Assembly: GCA_020403265.1 (NCBI GenBank)
Contig: JADBXZ010000012.1
Coordinates: 1 to 64,000, forward strand
Reading direction: 5' to 3'
Length of the DNA: 64,000 nucleotides
Source of the DNA: Bacteroidota bacterium
Lineage (GTDB): Bacteria; Bacteroidota; Bacteroidia; B-17B0; Aurantibacillaceae
The notes under the pieces are model-generated. The model had not been told where the DNA came from, did not search any database, and saw nothing but the letters and a program-made list of their open reading frames with translations. This document shows positions 18,228 through 26,095 of the stretch, piece by piece. Position numbers and translations under genes: made by a program. Position 1 is the stretch's first letter. Every line of letters begins with the position of its first letter.

Positions 18228-18237
18228 TTACCGGCTT
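18214..18237 (-). terminator. Terminator for the PhaE-like gene, within the 3' end of the HTTM-like gene
   Basis: Perfect 10-bp stem AAGCCGGTAA / TTACCGGCTT with a 4-nt loop. On the minus strand it runs into a T-rich tail, and on the plus strand it does not. The stop codon of the HTTM-like gene (18225-18227) sits in the loop. Confidence 0.75.
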
Positions 18238-18257
18238 AAACAAAGTACAACAAACAA

Positions 18258-19625
18258 CTATTTCTTTGTTTTTTTGGTTCTCTCTTCATCAAACACTTCA
18301 ACACTGGCAGCGTTGTTGATGGCAAGTTTCGTTTGTAAATCTTTAACTTGCTTTTTCAAATCATAAATTGTTTTATAAACATCATCCATTTCAGTTTTAA
18401 AAACTATTGGATAGTTAACATACATACCTTCAAATTGCTTTTCAAAATGTGACTTCACATCCATGCTTAAGTTCAATGCCTCACCTTTAATTTTGCTAAA
18501 CGCATCGCTTGCAAAAAGTTCAGTAAACATTTGTTCATTTGTTTTTACCCAATCATTATATAATTCCTGTGCGTTAGGGGCATTTTTATAGGATTCGGGA
18601 TTCGTTAACAAATCATTGTATTTTTTAGCAACAGCCTCAACACTTTTTTGAGTAGTATTTTGTAATTGAAGTTGCAACTCTGCTTGTTTAAAGCTGTAAT
18701 CAACCATTTTATCCATTAAATTAATGGTCGCCTCAACGTTTTCTTTTTCTTTACCGGGAGTAGTTAATTTTAAAAGTGGTTCAAAAAACTTCGAAAAGTT
18801 TGAGTTTACTTTGTTATATAAATCTTTTGCATGTTCCAAATTGGCTTCTGTTGAGAACATCTTTGGAATTTCAACATTCATGTTTTTTAAATGTTCGAAA
18901 TACTGTTTGCTTAATCCTTGTTGATTAACAAAGTAATTATGGATTTGATTCATTCCATTATCAAGCACTTCTTTTACTGAAGAACCATTATAAAGATTTG
19001 AGAAAAGCTGTTTGCTTAAAACATTATAATGCTCAGCATTAAAATAATTTTTAAATGCATCTAAATTAAATTGTCCTTTCTGCATAGCATCAGCCATTGG
19101 AGCGAAAAACTCTTGCATTTTTGCATAAACTTGATTGCCTTGCATAAAATTTGAAAACACATCTTTATTAAAGCTACCATTCATGGTTTTGCTCAAATTG
19201 TCATAAGCACTGTTTAATGTGTTCATCCAAGTATTATATACATTGGTATAAGCCGTATTCATTTGTCCAAAATTTTGCATGTAATCGTGGGCCGGTTTAC
19301 CAAAATTTTGGTAACTGTTATAAATACTCTGGTTAAAATCGGTCATTTGTTTTGCATATGATGCTTGTTGGTTAAACCAACTTTTAAAAAATTCTGTTGG
19401 ATTATTAGAATTGGTGTTGTTGAATAAATTAGATGAATTATTTTGCATGCTATTCAATACATTCATTTGTTTATCCATAAACTCCTTAAAAATTGTTTGT
19501 CCTTCGTGCATGGCATTACCATTTGAAAAGGCATTTTGAAATTTTTTGGCGGAATCCATCCAGTTATTTAAAAACTGAGCTTGTGTTTCAGCCATAGAAT
19601 CAATAATAGGGTTGTTAGTTTTCAT
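18258..19625 (-). CDS. PhaE/phasin-like helical protein
   Basis: Long all-helical protein of 455 aa, rich in Asn, Gln, Phe and Met, with repeated amphipathic patterns. The C-terminus (MDDVYKTIYDLKKQVKDLQ, then a basic KKTKK tail) matches the end of PhaE, the non-catalytic subunit of class III polyhydroxyalkanoate synthase, where a coiled coil follows a conserved MDE-type motif. No phaC synthase, thiolase or reductase is present here. It could therefore be a granule-coating phasin instead. An operator-like dyad precedes its predicted promoter. Confidence 0.6.
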   Translation of the reverse strand: MKTNNPIIDSMAETQAQFLNNWMDSAKKFQNAFSNGNAMHEGQTIFKEFMDKQMNVLNSMQNNSSNLFNNTNSNNPTEFFKSWFNQQASYAKQMTDFNQSIYNSYQNFGKPAHDYMQNFGQMNTAYTNVYNTWMNTLNSAYDNLSKTMNGSFNKDVFSNFMQGNQVYAKMQEFFAPMADAMQKGQFNLDAFKNYFNAEHYNVLSKQLFSNLYNGSSVKEVLDNGMNQIHNYFVNQQGLSKQYFEHLKNMNVEIPKMFSTEANLEHAKDLYNKVNSNFSKFFEPLLKLTTPGKEKENVEATINLMDKMVDYSFKQAELQLQLQNTTQKSVEAVAKKYNDLLTNPESYKNAPNAQELYNDWVKTNEQMFTELFASDAFSKIKGEALNLSMDVKSHFEKQFEGMYVNYPIVFKTEMDDVYKTIYDLKKQVKDLQTKLAINNAASVEVFDEERTKKTKK

Positions 19626-19712
19626 ACTTATCTTTTTTTAATATTACAAAATCAAGGTTTACGTGTAAAAATATGATAGTCAAATATTTACACTGGTTTT
19701 TTAATTTCACTG

Positions 19713-19720
19713 CAAATATA
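19713..19720 (-). promoter_or_regulatory. Bacteroidota-type -7 box of the PhaE-like gene
   Basis: On the minus strand TATATTTG fits TAnnTTTG. Transcription would start near 19707, giving a leader of about 80 bases. No TTG lies at the -33 position; the dyad at 19738-19759 is there instead. Confidence 0.5.
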
Positions 19721-19737
19721 CGGATTTAATCGTAAAT

Positions 19738-19759
19738 TTTAATCGATTAGTCGATTAAA
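19738..19759. promoter_or_regulatory. Operator-like dyad upstream of the PhaE-like gene
   Basis: Perfect 9-bp inverted repeat TTTAATCGA / TCGATTAAA with a 4-bp spacer ttag. A third copy of the half-site (TTTAATCG) occurs at about 19725-19732. The dyad centre falls about 30 bp upstream of the -7 box, where a regulator would replace or block -33 recognition. Confidence 0.55.
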
Positions 19760-19806
19760 TTAATGTTAAAAATGAAAAAATGCCGCCTAAACGATTTAGA
19801 ATCCGT

Positions 19807-20793
19807 TTATAAAACGTTTAATTTTGCCAACACAACCAAAAACATACTCAACATTAACAAGCCTATCAAGGTATTAGTAATTCGCTTTTGCTTAATTGCA
19901 AACAATAAATCACCAATAAACACACTTAATGGAAAAGACAAAATAATTAATATTGAGGTGCTGTTTGAACCGCCGGCAAACAAATTAAATAAGGAAAAAA
20001 ACATGCTCCAGAGTAAAATACCACGTACCTTTTGTTTTTTAACTGTATTACCCATGCCATTTAACAATAGATATACCAGAGAAATTAAAAATAATAATAC
20101 AAGCAGTATTAACATAGCATAATAATACTCGCTCATTTGCGGATATTTTAGTGAGTTAAAGAACTCCTTTGTTGCAAAAACAAAGTACCATTGATTAAAA
20201 TCAGTAAGATACGCAATACATTCAAACATAAATAAAGGTGTCAAAAATCCTAGTATAATAGTTGACAACTCCTTTAAATTAAATGGTCGTAAAACCAACC
20301 AACCAATTAAAAAAAGTGGAAAATAAATGATGCTTAATGTTGTGATAAATGCCGATGCACTCAACCAAAACGAGGCAACGAAAAAATCGCTCAATACATT
20401 GTCCTTTCTATAAGTTCCTATTAATTTTAAAACACTGTATAAATAAAAAGTATTTGTTATAAACTGTGATACTATCTGCATAGAATGACAACAAACCAGA
20501 TTGATGCATAAAAACAAAAACAAACTGTAAATATTCGTTTTATCCACCAACTCCTCTTCAATACTAATTTGATATACAAGATAAGCTGCAACTACAATTA
20601 GTAAAGCATTTAAGCAAACAATTAGTAATTTATTGCTGATTTTAGTACTGAAATAATTGTAAAAAAGATCCGGGTAAAATAAACTTTCCGGCTCCTTAAT
20701 TGCCAGTAAAGAAATAATTAAAAAACTGATAACCAAAGCTATACATAAAAACAAACCGCCTCTTAAGCCTTTATTTAAAACTCCTGCAAACAA
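19807..20793 (-). CDS. DUF6427-like polytopic membrane protein
   Basis: Membrane protein of 328 aa with about nine hydrophobic segments. The order of segments, LSIIYFPLFLIGWLVLRPF followed by NLKELSTIILGFLTPLF, is what I recall of the DUF6427 family found only in Bacteroidota. Function is unknown. The only usable start is TTG at 20793, since an in-frame stop lies a few codons upstream. It is divergent from a 70-residue protein that looks like DUF6341; these two are commonly neighbours in flavobacteria. The intergenic space is 60 bases. Confidence 0.7.
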   Translation of the reverse strand: MFAGVLNKGLRGGLFLCIALVISFLIISLLAIKEPESLFYPDLFYNYFSTKISNKLLIVCLNALLIVVAAYLVYQISIEEELVDKTNIYSLFLFLCINLVCCHSMQIVSQFITNTFYLYSVLKLIGTYRKDNVLSDFFVASFWLSASAFITTLSIIYFPLFLIGWLVLRPFNLKELSTIILGFLTPLFMFECIAYLTDFNQWYFVFATKEFFNSLKYPQMSEYYYAMLILLVLLFLISLVYLLLNGMGNTVKKQKVRGILLWSMFFSLFNLFAGGSNSTSILIILSFPLSVFIGDLLFAIKQKRITNTLIGLLMLSMFLVVLAKLNVL

Positions 20794-20817
20794 ATTTTTT
20801 TATTTAAACAATTTACT

Positions 20818-20825
20818 TATTTTTG
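20818..20825 (+). promoter_or_regulatory. Bacteroidota-type -7 box before the DUF6341-like gene
   Basis: TATTTTTG matches TAnnTTTG, 28 bases before the ATG at 20854. A convincing -33 TTG is not seen. Confidence 0.4.
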
Positions 20826-20853
20826 TGCTGTAAACTTACTAATATTTAGAGAA

Positions 20854-21066
20854 ATGAACGCATTAATGATTAGTTTAATAATTACCTGGACAGATGCTTT
20901 TGAAGGAATTGGAAGATTTTTCCAGTGGACATTCAAAGGAATGCGTGCTTTAGGTCAAATGCCAAATGTGCTAATTTCTATTTTTGTAATTGGAATGCTA
21001 GTTTACTGGACATTTAGATTAATGAAATACAAAAAAATTGCGCAACGTAACAGCACAATTGAGTAA
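20854..21066 (+). CDS. Small single-pass membrane protein, DUF6341-like
   Basis: A 70-residue protein with an amphipathic aromatic N-terminal half (WTDAFEGIGRFFQWTFKGMR) and one membrane span (about 39-58). The tail is short and basic, then polar. The layout fits DUF6341, a small Bacteroidota-specific family usually next to DUF6427. A strong bidirectional terminator follows, which supports it as a real, independently transcribed gene. Function unknown; it may form a membrane complex with its divergent neighbour. Confidence 0.7.
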   Translation: MNALMISLIITWTDAFEGIGRFFQWTFKGMRALGQMPNVLISIFVIGMLVYWTFRLMKYKKIAQRNSTIE

Positions 21067-21081
21067 TAGTTTTAACTTAAT

Positions 21082-21118
21082 AAAAAAAGAGATACTAAAT
21101 TAAGTATCTCTTTTTTTT
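21082..21118. terminator. Bidirectional Rho-independent terminator
   Basis: Stem AGAGATACT / AGTATCTCT with a 6-nt loop, with a run of A on the left and a run of eight T on the right. It serves the DUF6341-like gene (plus) and the PhoH-like gene (minus), whose stop lies 6 bases away. Confidence 0.88.
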
Positions 21119-21124
21119 GACTTT

Positions 21125-22477
21125 TTACAAGAGGTCGTTTGCTAAATTTGCCAGTTCACTTCGCTCTCCCTTTTCCAAAGTTATATGCGCATATAGCGCT
21201 TGACCTTTTACTTTTTCAATTAAATAGCTAAGGCCATTACTTTGTGCATCTAAATAAGGTGTATCTATTTGATTAATGTCGCCTGTAAAAACAATTTTAG
21301 TGTTTTCGCCAGCTCTTGTAATAATGGTTTTAACTTCGTGCGGCGTTAGATTTTGTGCCTCATCAACAATAAAAAAAACATTACTTAAACTTCTACCTCT
21401 AATATATGCTAAAGGACAAACAACTAATTTTTGAGATTCTACCATTTCGTTTAGTTGTTTGTGTTCCTTATCCTTTTCACTAAATAAGCTTCTTATGTAT
21501 TTTAAATTATCCCAAAGCGGCTCCATATAAGGGTTTAATTTACTATTCACATCACCAGGCAAATAACCTATGTCTTTATTACTGAGAGGTACGATTGGTC
21601 TTGCTAAATAAATCTGATGATAATTTCTTCGCTGTTCTAGTGCCCCGGCTAAGGACAACAAGGTTTTGCCTGTACCTGCCACACCTTGTATCGAAACTAG
21701 TTTAATGTCCGGATTCATAATGGCATCTATTGCAAAGGTTTGTTCGGCATTCTTTGGTATAACACCAAATGCTGCAGACTTTACAACTCTTTTTAGAGTA
21801 TCATCTTCTGCGTTGTAACGTGTTAATACACTTGCGGATCCGTTTTTTAAAATGTAATAATGATTAGGTAATGGTTTAAGTTTTTTAAGCGCTGTTGACG
21901 CTTTGGCTTCTCCCTGATTGTAAATACTGCTAATGCTATTGGCATCAACTTTTTGAACCTCGCTTCTGCCATTGTATAATTCATCCACCGTTTTTATCTT
22001 TCCGGTTTCATAATCTTCTGCATTTAAGTTTAAGCTTTTAGCTTTAATTCGTAAGTTAATATCTTTGGTAACTAAAACAACTTTTCGTCCCGGGTTTGAT
22101 TCCACAGTATAAAGCGCCGTATTCAATATACGATGATCTGCTTTTCTGTCATCAAATATTTTTTCTGCGTTTATTTTACTTGAAAAATTCATTTCAATTT
22201 TAAATTTACCTCTAGTTGGTCCATTAATTGGTGTCCAATCTTGTAAGGTATTTTTACCACTTAATGAATCGATGTATCTTGTAAATTCTCTTGCGGAAAA
22301 GTTTTTAGTATCATTTCCTTTTTTAAAATTATCAAGTTCTTCCAGCACTGTGATTGGGATTACCACATCATGTTCGGCAAAATTTTTAATAGCATAATGA
22401 TCATAAATGATGACAGAAGTATCAAGTACAAAAATTTTTTTTGCACCCGAACTTGCTTTAGGCTTTTTAACAGGCAT
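21125..22477 (-). CDS. PIN domain-PhoH ATPase fusion protein
   Basis: Cytoplasmic protein with an N-terminal PIN nuclease domain (about 14-150: KIFVLDTSVIIYD, then VPITVLEELDNFKKG, with acidic metal ligands) and a C-terminal PhoH helicase-like ATPase. Walker A is GVAGTGKT (265-272) and Walker B is FFIVDEAQNLTP. The motif FTGDINQID completes the P-loop core. This PIN-PhoH architecture is thought to process RNA in an ATP-dependent way. At 450 aa it is complete. It ends at a strong shared terminator. Confidence 0.93.
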   Translation of the reverse strand: MPVKKPKASSGAKKIFVLDTSVIIYDHYAIKNFAEHDVVIPITVLEELDNFKKGNDTKNFSAREFTRYIDSLSGKNTLQDWTPINGPTRGKFKIEMNFSSKINAEKIFDDRKADHRILNTALYTVESNPGRKVVLVTKDINLRIKAKSLNLNAEDYETGKIKTVDELYNGRSEVQKVDANSISSIYNQGEAKASTALKKLKPLPNHYYILKNGSASVLTRYNAEDDTLKRVVKSAAFGVIPKNAEQTFAIDAIMNPDIKLVSIQGVAGTGKTLLSLAGALEQRRNYHQIYLARPIVPLSNKDIGYLPGDVNSKLNPYMEPLWDNLKYIRSLFSEKDKEHKQLNEMVESQKLVVCPLAYIRGRSLSNVFFIVDEAQNLTPHEVKTIITRAGENTKIVFTGDINQIDTPYLDAQSNGLSYLIEKVKGQALYAHITLEKGERSELANLANDLL

Positions 22478-22574
22478 AATTACTTTTTATTGATTAAATA
22501 AAAGTAATTTTTGCCTCTCAACAATTCAGAACAGCCTTGGTTTTGTTTGAACAAAAATTTGTTAGTAAACCTAA

Positions 22575-23291
22575 TTACATTAATTCTCTTCTATAAAGCT
22601 GAACTGTGTTTTCCAAACCTAAGTATAATGAATCGCTAATTAAAGCGTGCCCAATACTTACTTCCGATAAGCAAGTAATGCTTTGTTTGAAATACTTTAA
22701 ATTTTTAAGATTTAAATCGTGGCCGGCGTTTAAACCAAGTTTCAATTTTTCTGCCAGAATTGCAGCATTTACAAACGGCTTAATAGCTTCAGTTTTGTTT
22801 TGCTCATATAAACTTGCATAACTCTCCGTATAAAGTTCAATCCTGTCAGTACCGGTATCTTTAGCCGCTGCAACCATAGATTCAACAGGATCAACAAAAA
22901 TACTGGTTCTTATCCCTTCATCTTTGAATAGTTTAATTATATCTTTTAAATAGGATTGATTAAGAATGGTATCCCACCCGTGATTACTGGTCAGTTGATT
23001 TTGTGCATCCGGCACCAAGGTAACTTGAGTAGGATTAACACTTAACACCAAGTCTACAAATTTTTTTTCTTTTGGATTTCCCTCGATGTTAAACTCGGTA
23101 GTAACAACCTTTTTTAACTCCACAACATCTTTATACGTTATGTGCCTCTCATCAGGACGTGGATGAACTGTAATCCCTTGGGCTCCAAAACGCTCAATAT
23201 TAATTGCCGCTTCTATTACATCCGGAACATTATGCCCTCTTGCATTCCTAAGTGTTGCAATTTTATTAATATTGACGCTAAGTTTTGTCAT
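22575..23291 (-). CDS. pdxJ: Pyridoxine 5'-phosphate synthase
   Basis: TIM-barrel enzyme that condenses 1-deoxyxylulose 5-phosphate with 3-amino-2-oxopropyl phosphate in DXP-dependent vitamin B6 synthesis. The N-terminal [16 protein letters not shown], the active-site [12 protein letters not shown], the central IEGNP and the C-terminal [10 protein letters not shown] and [14 protein letters not shown] are all family signatures. The 238-aa length is usual. It is divergent from the CBS-domain gene, 56 bases apart. Confidence 0.95.
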   Translation of the reverse strand: MTKLSVNINKIATLRNARGHNVPDVIEAAINIERFGAQGITVHPRPDERHITYKDVVELKKVVTTEFNIEGNPKEKKFVDLVLSVNPTQVTLVPDAQNQLTSNHGWDTILNQSYLKDIIKLFKDEGIRTSIFVDPVESMVAAAKDTGTDRIELYTESYASLYEQNKTEAIKPFVNAAILAEKLKLGLNAGHDLNLKNLKYFKQSITCLSEVSIGHALISDSLYLGLENTVQLYRRELM

Positions 23292-23324
23292 TTTTTAACG
23301 CTGTAAAGCTAACCAATTATTTGT

Positions 23325-23332
23325 TACTTTTG
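23325..23332 (+). promoter_or_regulatory. Bacteroidota-type -7 box before the CBS-domain gene
   Basis: TACTTTTG matches TAnnTTTG and ends 15 bases before the ATG at 23348. No TTG -33 box is evident. A very short leader would result. Confidence 0.4.
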
Positions 23333-23347
23333 TATAAAAGGAAGCAT

Positions 23348-24010
23348 ATGTTAGTTGGGAATTTTATAACAGACGAGATACCACCGCTAAAACTTACGGA
23401 CACTGTTGAGATGGCACTTGATTGGATGGAGCAGTTCAAAGTATCACACTTGGCTGTGGTTAATAATAAGGAATTAATAGGTGTGGTTTCTGAAAATGAA
23501 TTAATGGATTACGAACATCCAGAAGAAACGATATCTGAAGGTAAAGTTAATTTTATCAAACCCATTCTTTATGCTCACCAACACACCTATGATTTAGTAA
23601 AATTAATGGCAAGTTTCAACTTAACATTAATTCCAGTTTTAGATGACAAGGAAGAATATAAAGGTTGTATTACTTTAAAAGGTGTCATTCAAAATTTAAG
23701 TGAAATGACAGCTGTGCAAAACCCCGGAGGTGTTATAGTGCTTGAATTAAATCAAAACGATTACTCAGCTACACAAATTAGCAGCATTGTTGAAGGTAAT
23801 GATTCAAAGTTACTTAGTTTACATGTATCTTCTTTACCAAACAGTACTAAAATGGAAGTTACAATTAAAGTTAACAGAGAAGACCTATCAGGATTATTAC
23901 AAACATTTGGACGTTACAATTATACTGTAAAAGCAAGTTTTAATGTTGGTGATTATCAAGATAGTTTAAAAGATCGCCTGAGTGAATTTATGCATTACTT
24001 AAACATGTAA
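23348..24010 (+). CDS. CBS-domain pair protein
   Basis: A 220-residue cytoplasmic protein. Residues about 1-125 form two CBS motifs (Bateman module: MALDWMEQFKVSHLAVV, ELIGVVSENELMD, LIPVLDDKEEYKGCITL), which usually bind adenine nucleotides. The remaining C-terminal part has an ACT-like beta-alpha pattern (GGVIVLELNQNDYSATQI). I chose the ATG at 23348, because an upstream in-frame start would overlap pdxJ and lacks conserved sequence. It probably senses energy state; no effector domain is attached. It converges on uppP with a 2-base gap. Confidence 0.8.
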   Translation: MLVGNFITDEIPPLKLTDTVEMALDWMEQFKVSHLAVVNNKELIGVVSENELMDYEHPEETISEGKVNFIKPILYAHQHTYDLVKLMASFNLTLIPVLDDKEEYKGCITLKGVIQNLSEMTAVQNPGGVIVLELNQNDYSATQISSIVEGNDSKLLSLHVSSLPNSTKMEVTIKVNREDLSGLLQTFGRYNYTVKASFNVGDYQDSLKDRLSEFMHYLNM

Positions 24011-24012
24011 TG

Positions 24013-24798
24013 TTATGAAATTACCTTTAACCAAAACAACAACAATAATGTGCCACCAACTAAAATTCGGTAAATACCAAACCACTTAAATCCAAATTTA
24101 TTTAAGAGGTTAATAAAAGTCTTAATAGCTATTAAGGCAACAACGAAAGCTACGGCATTTCCAAATAACAATATTTTTATTTCATCGCCACTAATTGCTA
24201 CATCATCCTTGTAAAAATCAAGTAATTTCTTAAGCGTAGCAGCAGCCATAGTTGGAACAGCCAAAAAAAATGAAAATTCAGCTGCTGCCTGTCGAGTTAA
24301 TTTTTGGCTCATTCCTCCAATAATCGTGCTGGCGCTTCTACTTACTCCAGGAAAAAGAGCCAAGCATTGAAATGCTCCAATTTTCAACGCAGTTAAATAG
24401 GAAACATCGTCACCTGTTTCAACAGATGGATTTTTGAACCATTTATCTACAAATACCAAAACTATCCCTCCCGCAAACAAAGCTACGGCAACTCCATAAA
24501 TGTTTTCGAGCTGCGCATCTATCCAATCACCCAAAAGTAAACCTGCTATAGCACTTGGAATAAAGGCAACAACCAACTTAAAATAAAAGCCTACAGATTT
24601 AAAAAAATGTTTGAAGTACAGAACAACAACGCTTAATATTGCACCTAACTGTATGGCTACAGTATACAACTTTACAAAGTCAGTTGGCACAACTCCCAGT
24701 AAAGCTGTAGTTAACATCATGTGTCCGGTTGATGAAATTGGTAAAAATTCAGTAATTCCCTCAACAATTGCAATTAATAATGCCTCAAAGTATGTCAT
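24013..24798 (-). CDS. uppP: Undecaprenyl-diphosphatase (BacA family)
   Basis: Integral membrane phosphatase that recycles undecaprenyl pyrophosphate to the monophosphate carrier for peptidoglycan and surface glycans. The two conserved motifs are present: [15 protein letters not shown] (13-27) and [13 protein letters not shown], which carries the catalytic Ser/Arg set. About eight membrane spans and 261 aa fit. It lies 3 bases after a glycosyltransferase gene and closes the surface-polysaccharide locus, so it probably serves the same lipid carrier. Confidence 0.95.
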   Translation of the reverse strand: MTYFEALLIAIVEGITEFLPISSTGHMMLTTALLGVVPTDFVKLYTVAIQLGAILSVVVLYFKHFFKSVGFYFKLVVAFIPSAIAGLLLGDWIDAQLENIYGVAVALFAGGIVLVFVDKWFKNPSVETGDDVSYLTALKIGAFQCLALFPGVSRSASTIIGGMSQKLTRQAAAEFSFFLAVPTMAAATLKKLLDFYKDDVAISGDEIKILLFGNAVAFVVALIAIKTFINLLNKFGFKWFGIYRILVGGTLLLLFWLKVIS

Positions 24799-24801
24799 TT
24801 T

Positions 24802-26016
24802 TTATTTTTTTGGTTTTAGTATTTGATTGTATATAATAAGATATCTTTTGATTGCTTCATCTTTATCAAAATTAGTTTCAGCTATATTTCTATAGTTAGA
24901 AGCAGGAAGATTCTTAAACTCATGGTAAGCTTTTAAGTAACTTTCTTCGTTTAATCCCTTAATTAAGGCACCACCCAAATTCTTTTCAAAATAAATATCG
25001 TTATCCCCAATACCAGAATTAGTTATAATTGGAATATTAACCGCCCAACTTTCAGCCATTTTGGTTGGAGAAGAAGCTGTTTTGGAAAAGCTATTTTTTA
25101 TAAAGAACAAACTTGCAGCAGCAATACTTAAATAGTCTGGTATCTCGTTGTGGTTAGCGCTTATGATTTGAATTGATTTTGAAAGCGATTCAGGTAAATT
25201 ACTCAACAAATTACCTGCAGCATGTATATCTCTTGTTATAATTAAAAGTTTAAAATGTTTGTCCTGATTGTGCCACACGCTGAAACATTTGACTAATTCC
25301 TCGGTAAGATACCACGTACCTATAGAACCAATATAAAGCAGTAATTTATCTTCTGAATTATAGCCTAATTGGGTTTTGAAATTCAATTGATTGCGTGGTG
25401 TGAATTTTTTGAGGTCAACACAACATGGTATTATCGTAATTTTATCTTCCTCTAAATTAAAATGCTTTAAACTAAAATTTTTACCACTACTTGTCAGGGA
25501 TACAACATGTGCTGACTCTTGAAAAAATTGACGCTCCTTGAATTTAAAATAGCGGTAAAGTAACTGATGCATCCAATTACTTTTCCTCCAAATGGCTCCT
25601 TCCATTCGTTCATCAGCCCAAAACCCTCTCATATCAAAAAGAAATGGAATACTGAATTTTTTCTTGAAATGTAATCCAATTAAACTAGCAGGGTAACTAC
25701 GGCAATGAATTAGCTGAACCGATTTTAACCTGATAATCTTTTCAGCTTTTTGTTTCAGTTGTTGAATATAGCCGAACTTTGATTTTAAACCGGATTGTTC
25801 TTCAAAATAAATAGAATCCCAATTGATATCATGTGCTTGAAGCAACTTAGCAATAGATTCAGAATCTTTCAGGTACCTTTCTTTTTTTTCGCAACTGATA
25901 ATAGTAATAGCATAGTCTCTTGAAATTCCAATAAGGTAGGGCAATATTTGTGACTGACCTAAAGGGTCCGTTAACCCATCAAAAGAAATAAACAATGTAT
26001 GAACCCTTGAAATCAT
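24802..26016 (-). CDS. GT4-like glycosyltransferase
   Basis: GT-B fold glycosyltransferase of 404 aa. The N-terminal half opens with HTLFISFDGLTDPLGQSQ, a pattern seen in Bacteroidota polysaccharide transferases. It also has LIHCRSYPASLIG and DMRGFWADER, typical of acceptor domains. The C-terminal half has the beta strand LLLYIGSIGTWY that starts the nucleotide-sugar domain, and KMAESWAVNIPIITNSG near the donor site. Donor and acceptor are unknown. It shares a transcription unit with uppP. Confidence 0.82.
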   Translation of the reverse strand: MISRVHTLFISFDGLTDPLGQSQILPYLIGISRDYAITIISCEKKERYLKDSESIAKLLQAHDINWDSIYFEEQSGLKSKFGYIQQLKQKAEKIIRLKSVQLIHCRSYPASLIGLHFKKKFSIPFLFDMRGFWADERMEGAIWRKSNWMHQLLYRYFKFKERQFFQESAHVVSLTSSGKNFSLKHFNLEEDKITIIPCCVDLKKFTPRNQLNFKTQLGYNSEDKLLLYIGSIGTWYLTEELVKCFSVWHNQDKHFKLLIITRDIHAAGNLLSNLPESLSKSIQIISANHNEIPDYLSIAAASLFFIKNSFSKTASSPTKMAESWAVNIPIITNSGIGDNDIYFEKNLGGALIKGLNEESYLKAYHEFKNLPASNYRNIAETNFDKDEAIKRYLIIYNQILKPKK

Positions 26017-26095
26017 TGATTAGAGAAAATTAATAAAATAAGTGGTTTCTATTTCCGGAAAATTAAATTTTTATAAACGTATGTGTTTTGAAAGT

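Noticed and set aside
23285-23347. Upstream in-frame start for the CBS-domain gene
   Set aside because: It would overlap pdxJ and add an unconserved segment before the CBS module; a -7 box lies after it.
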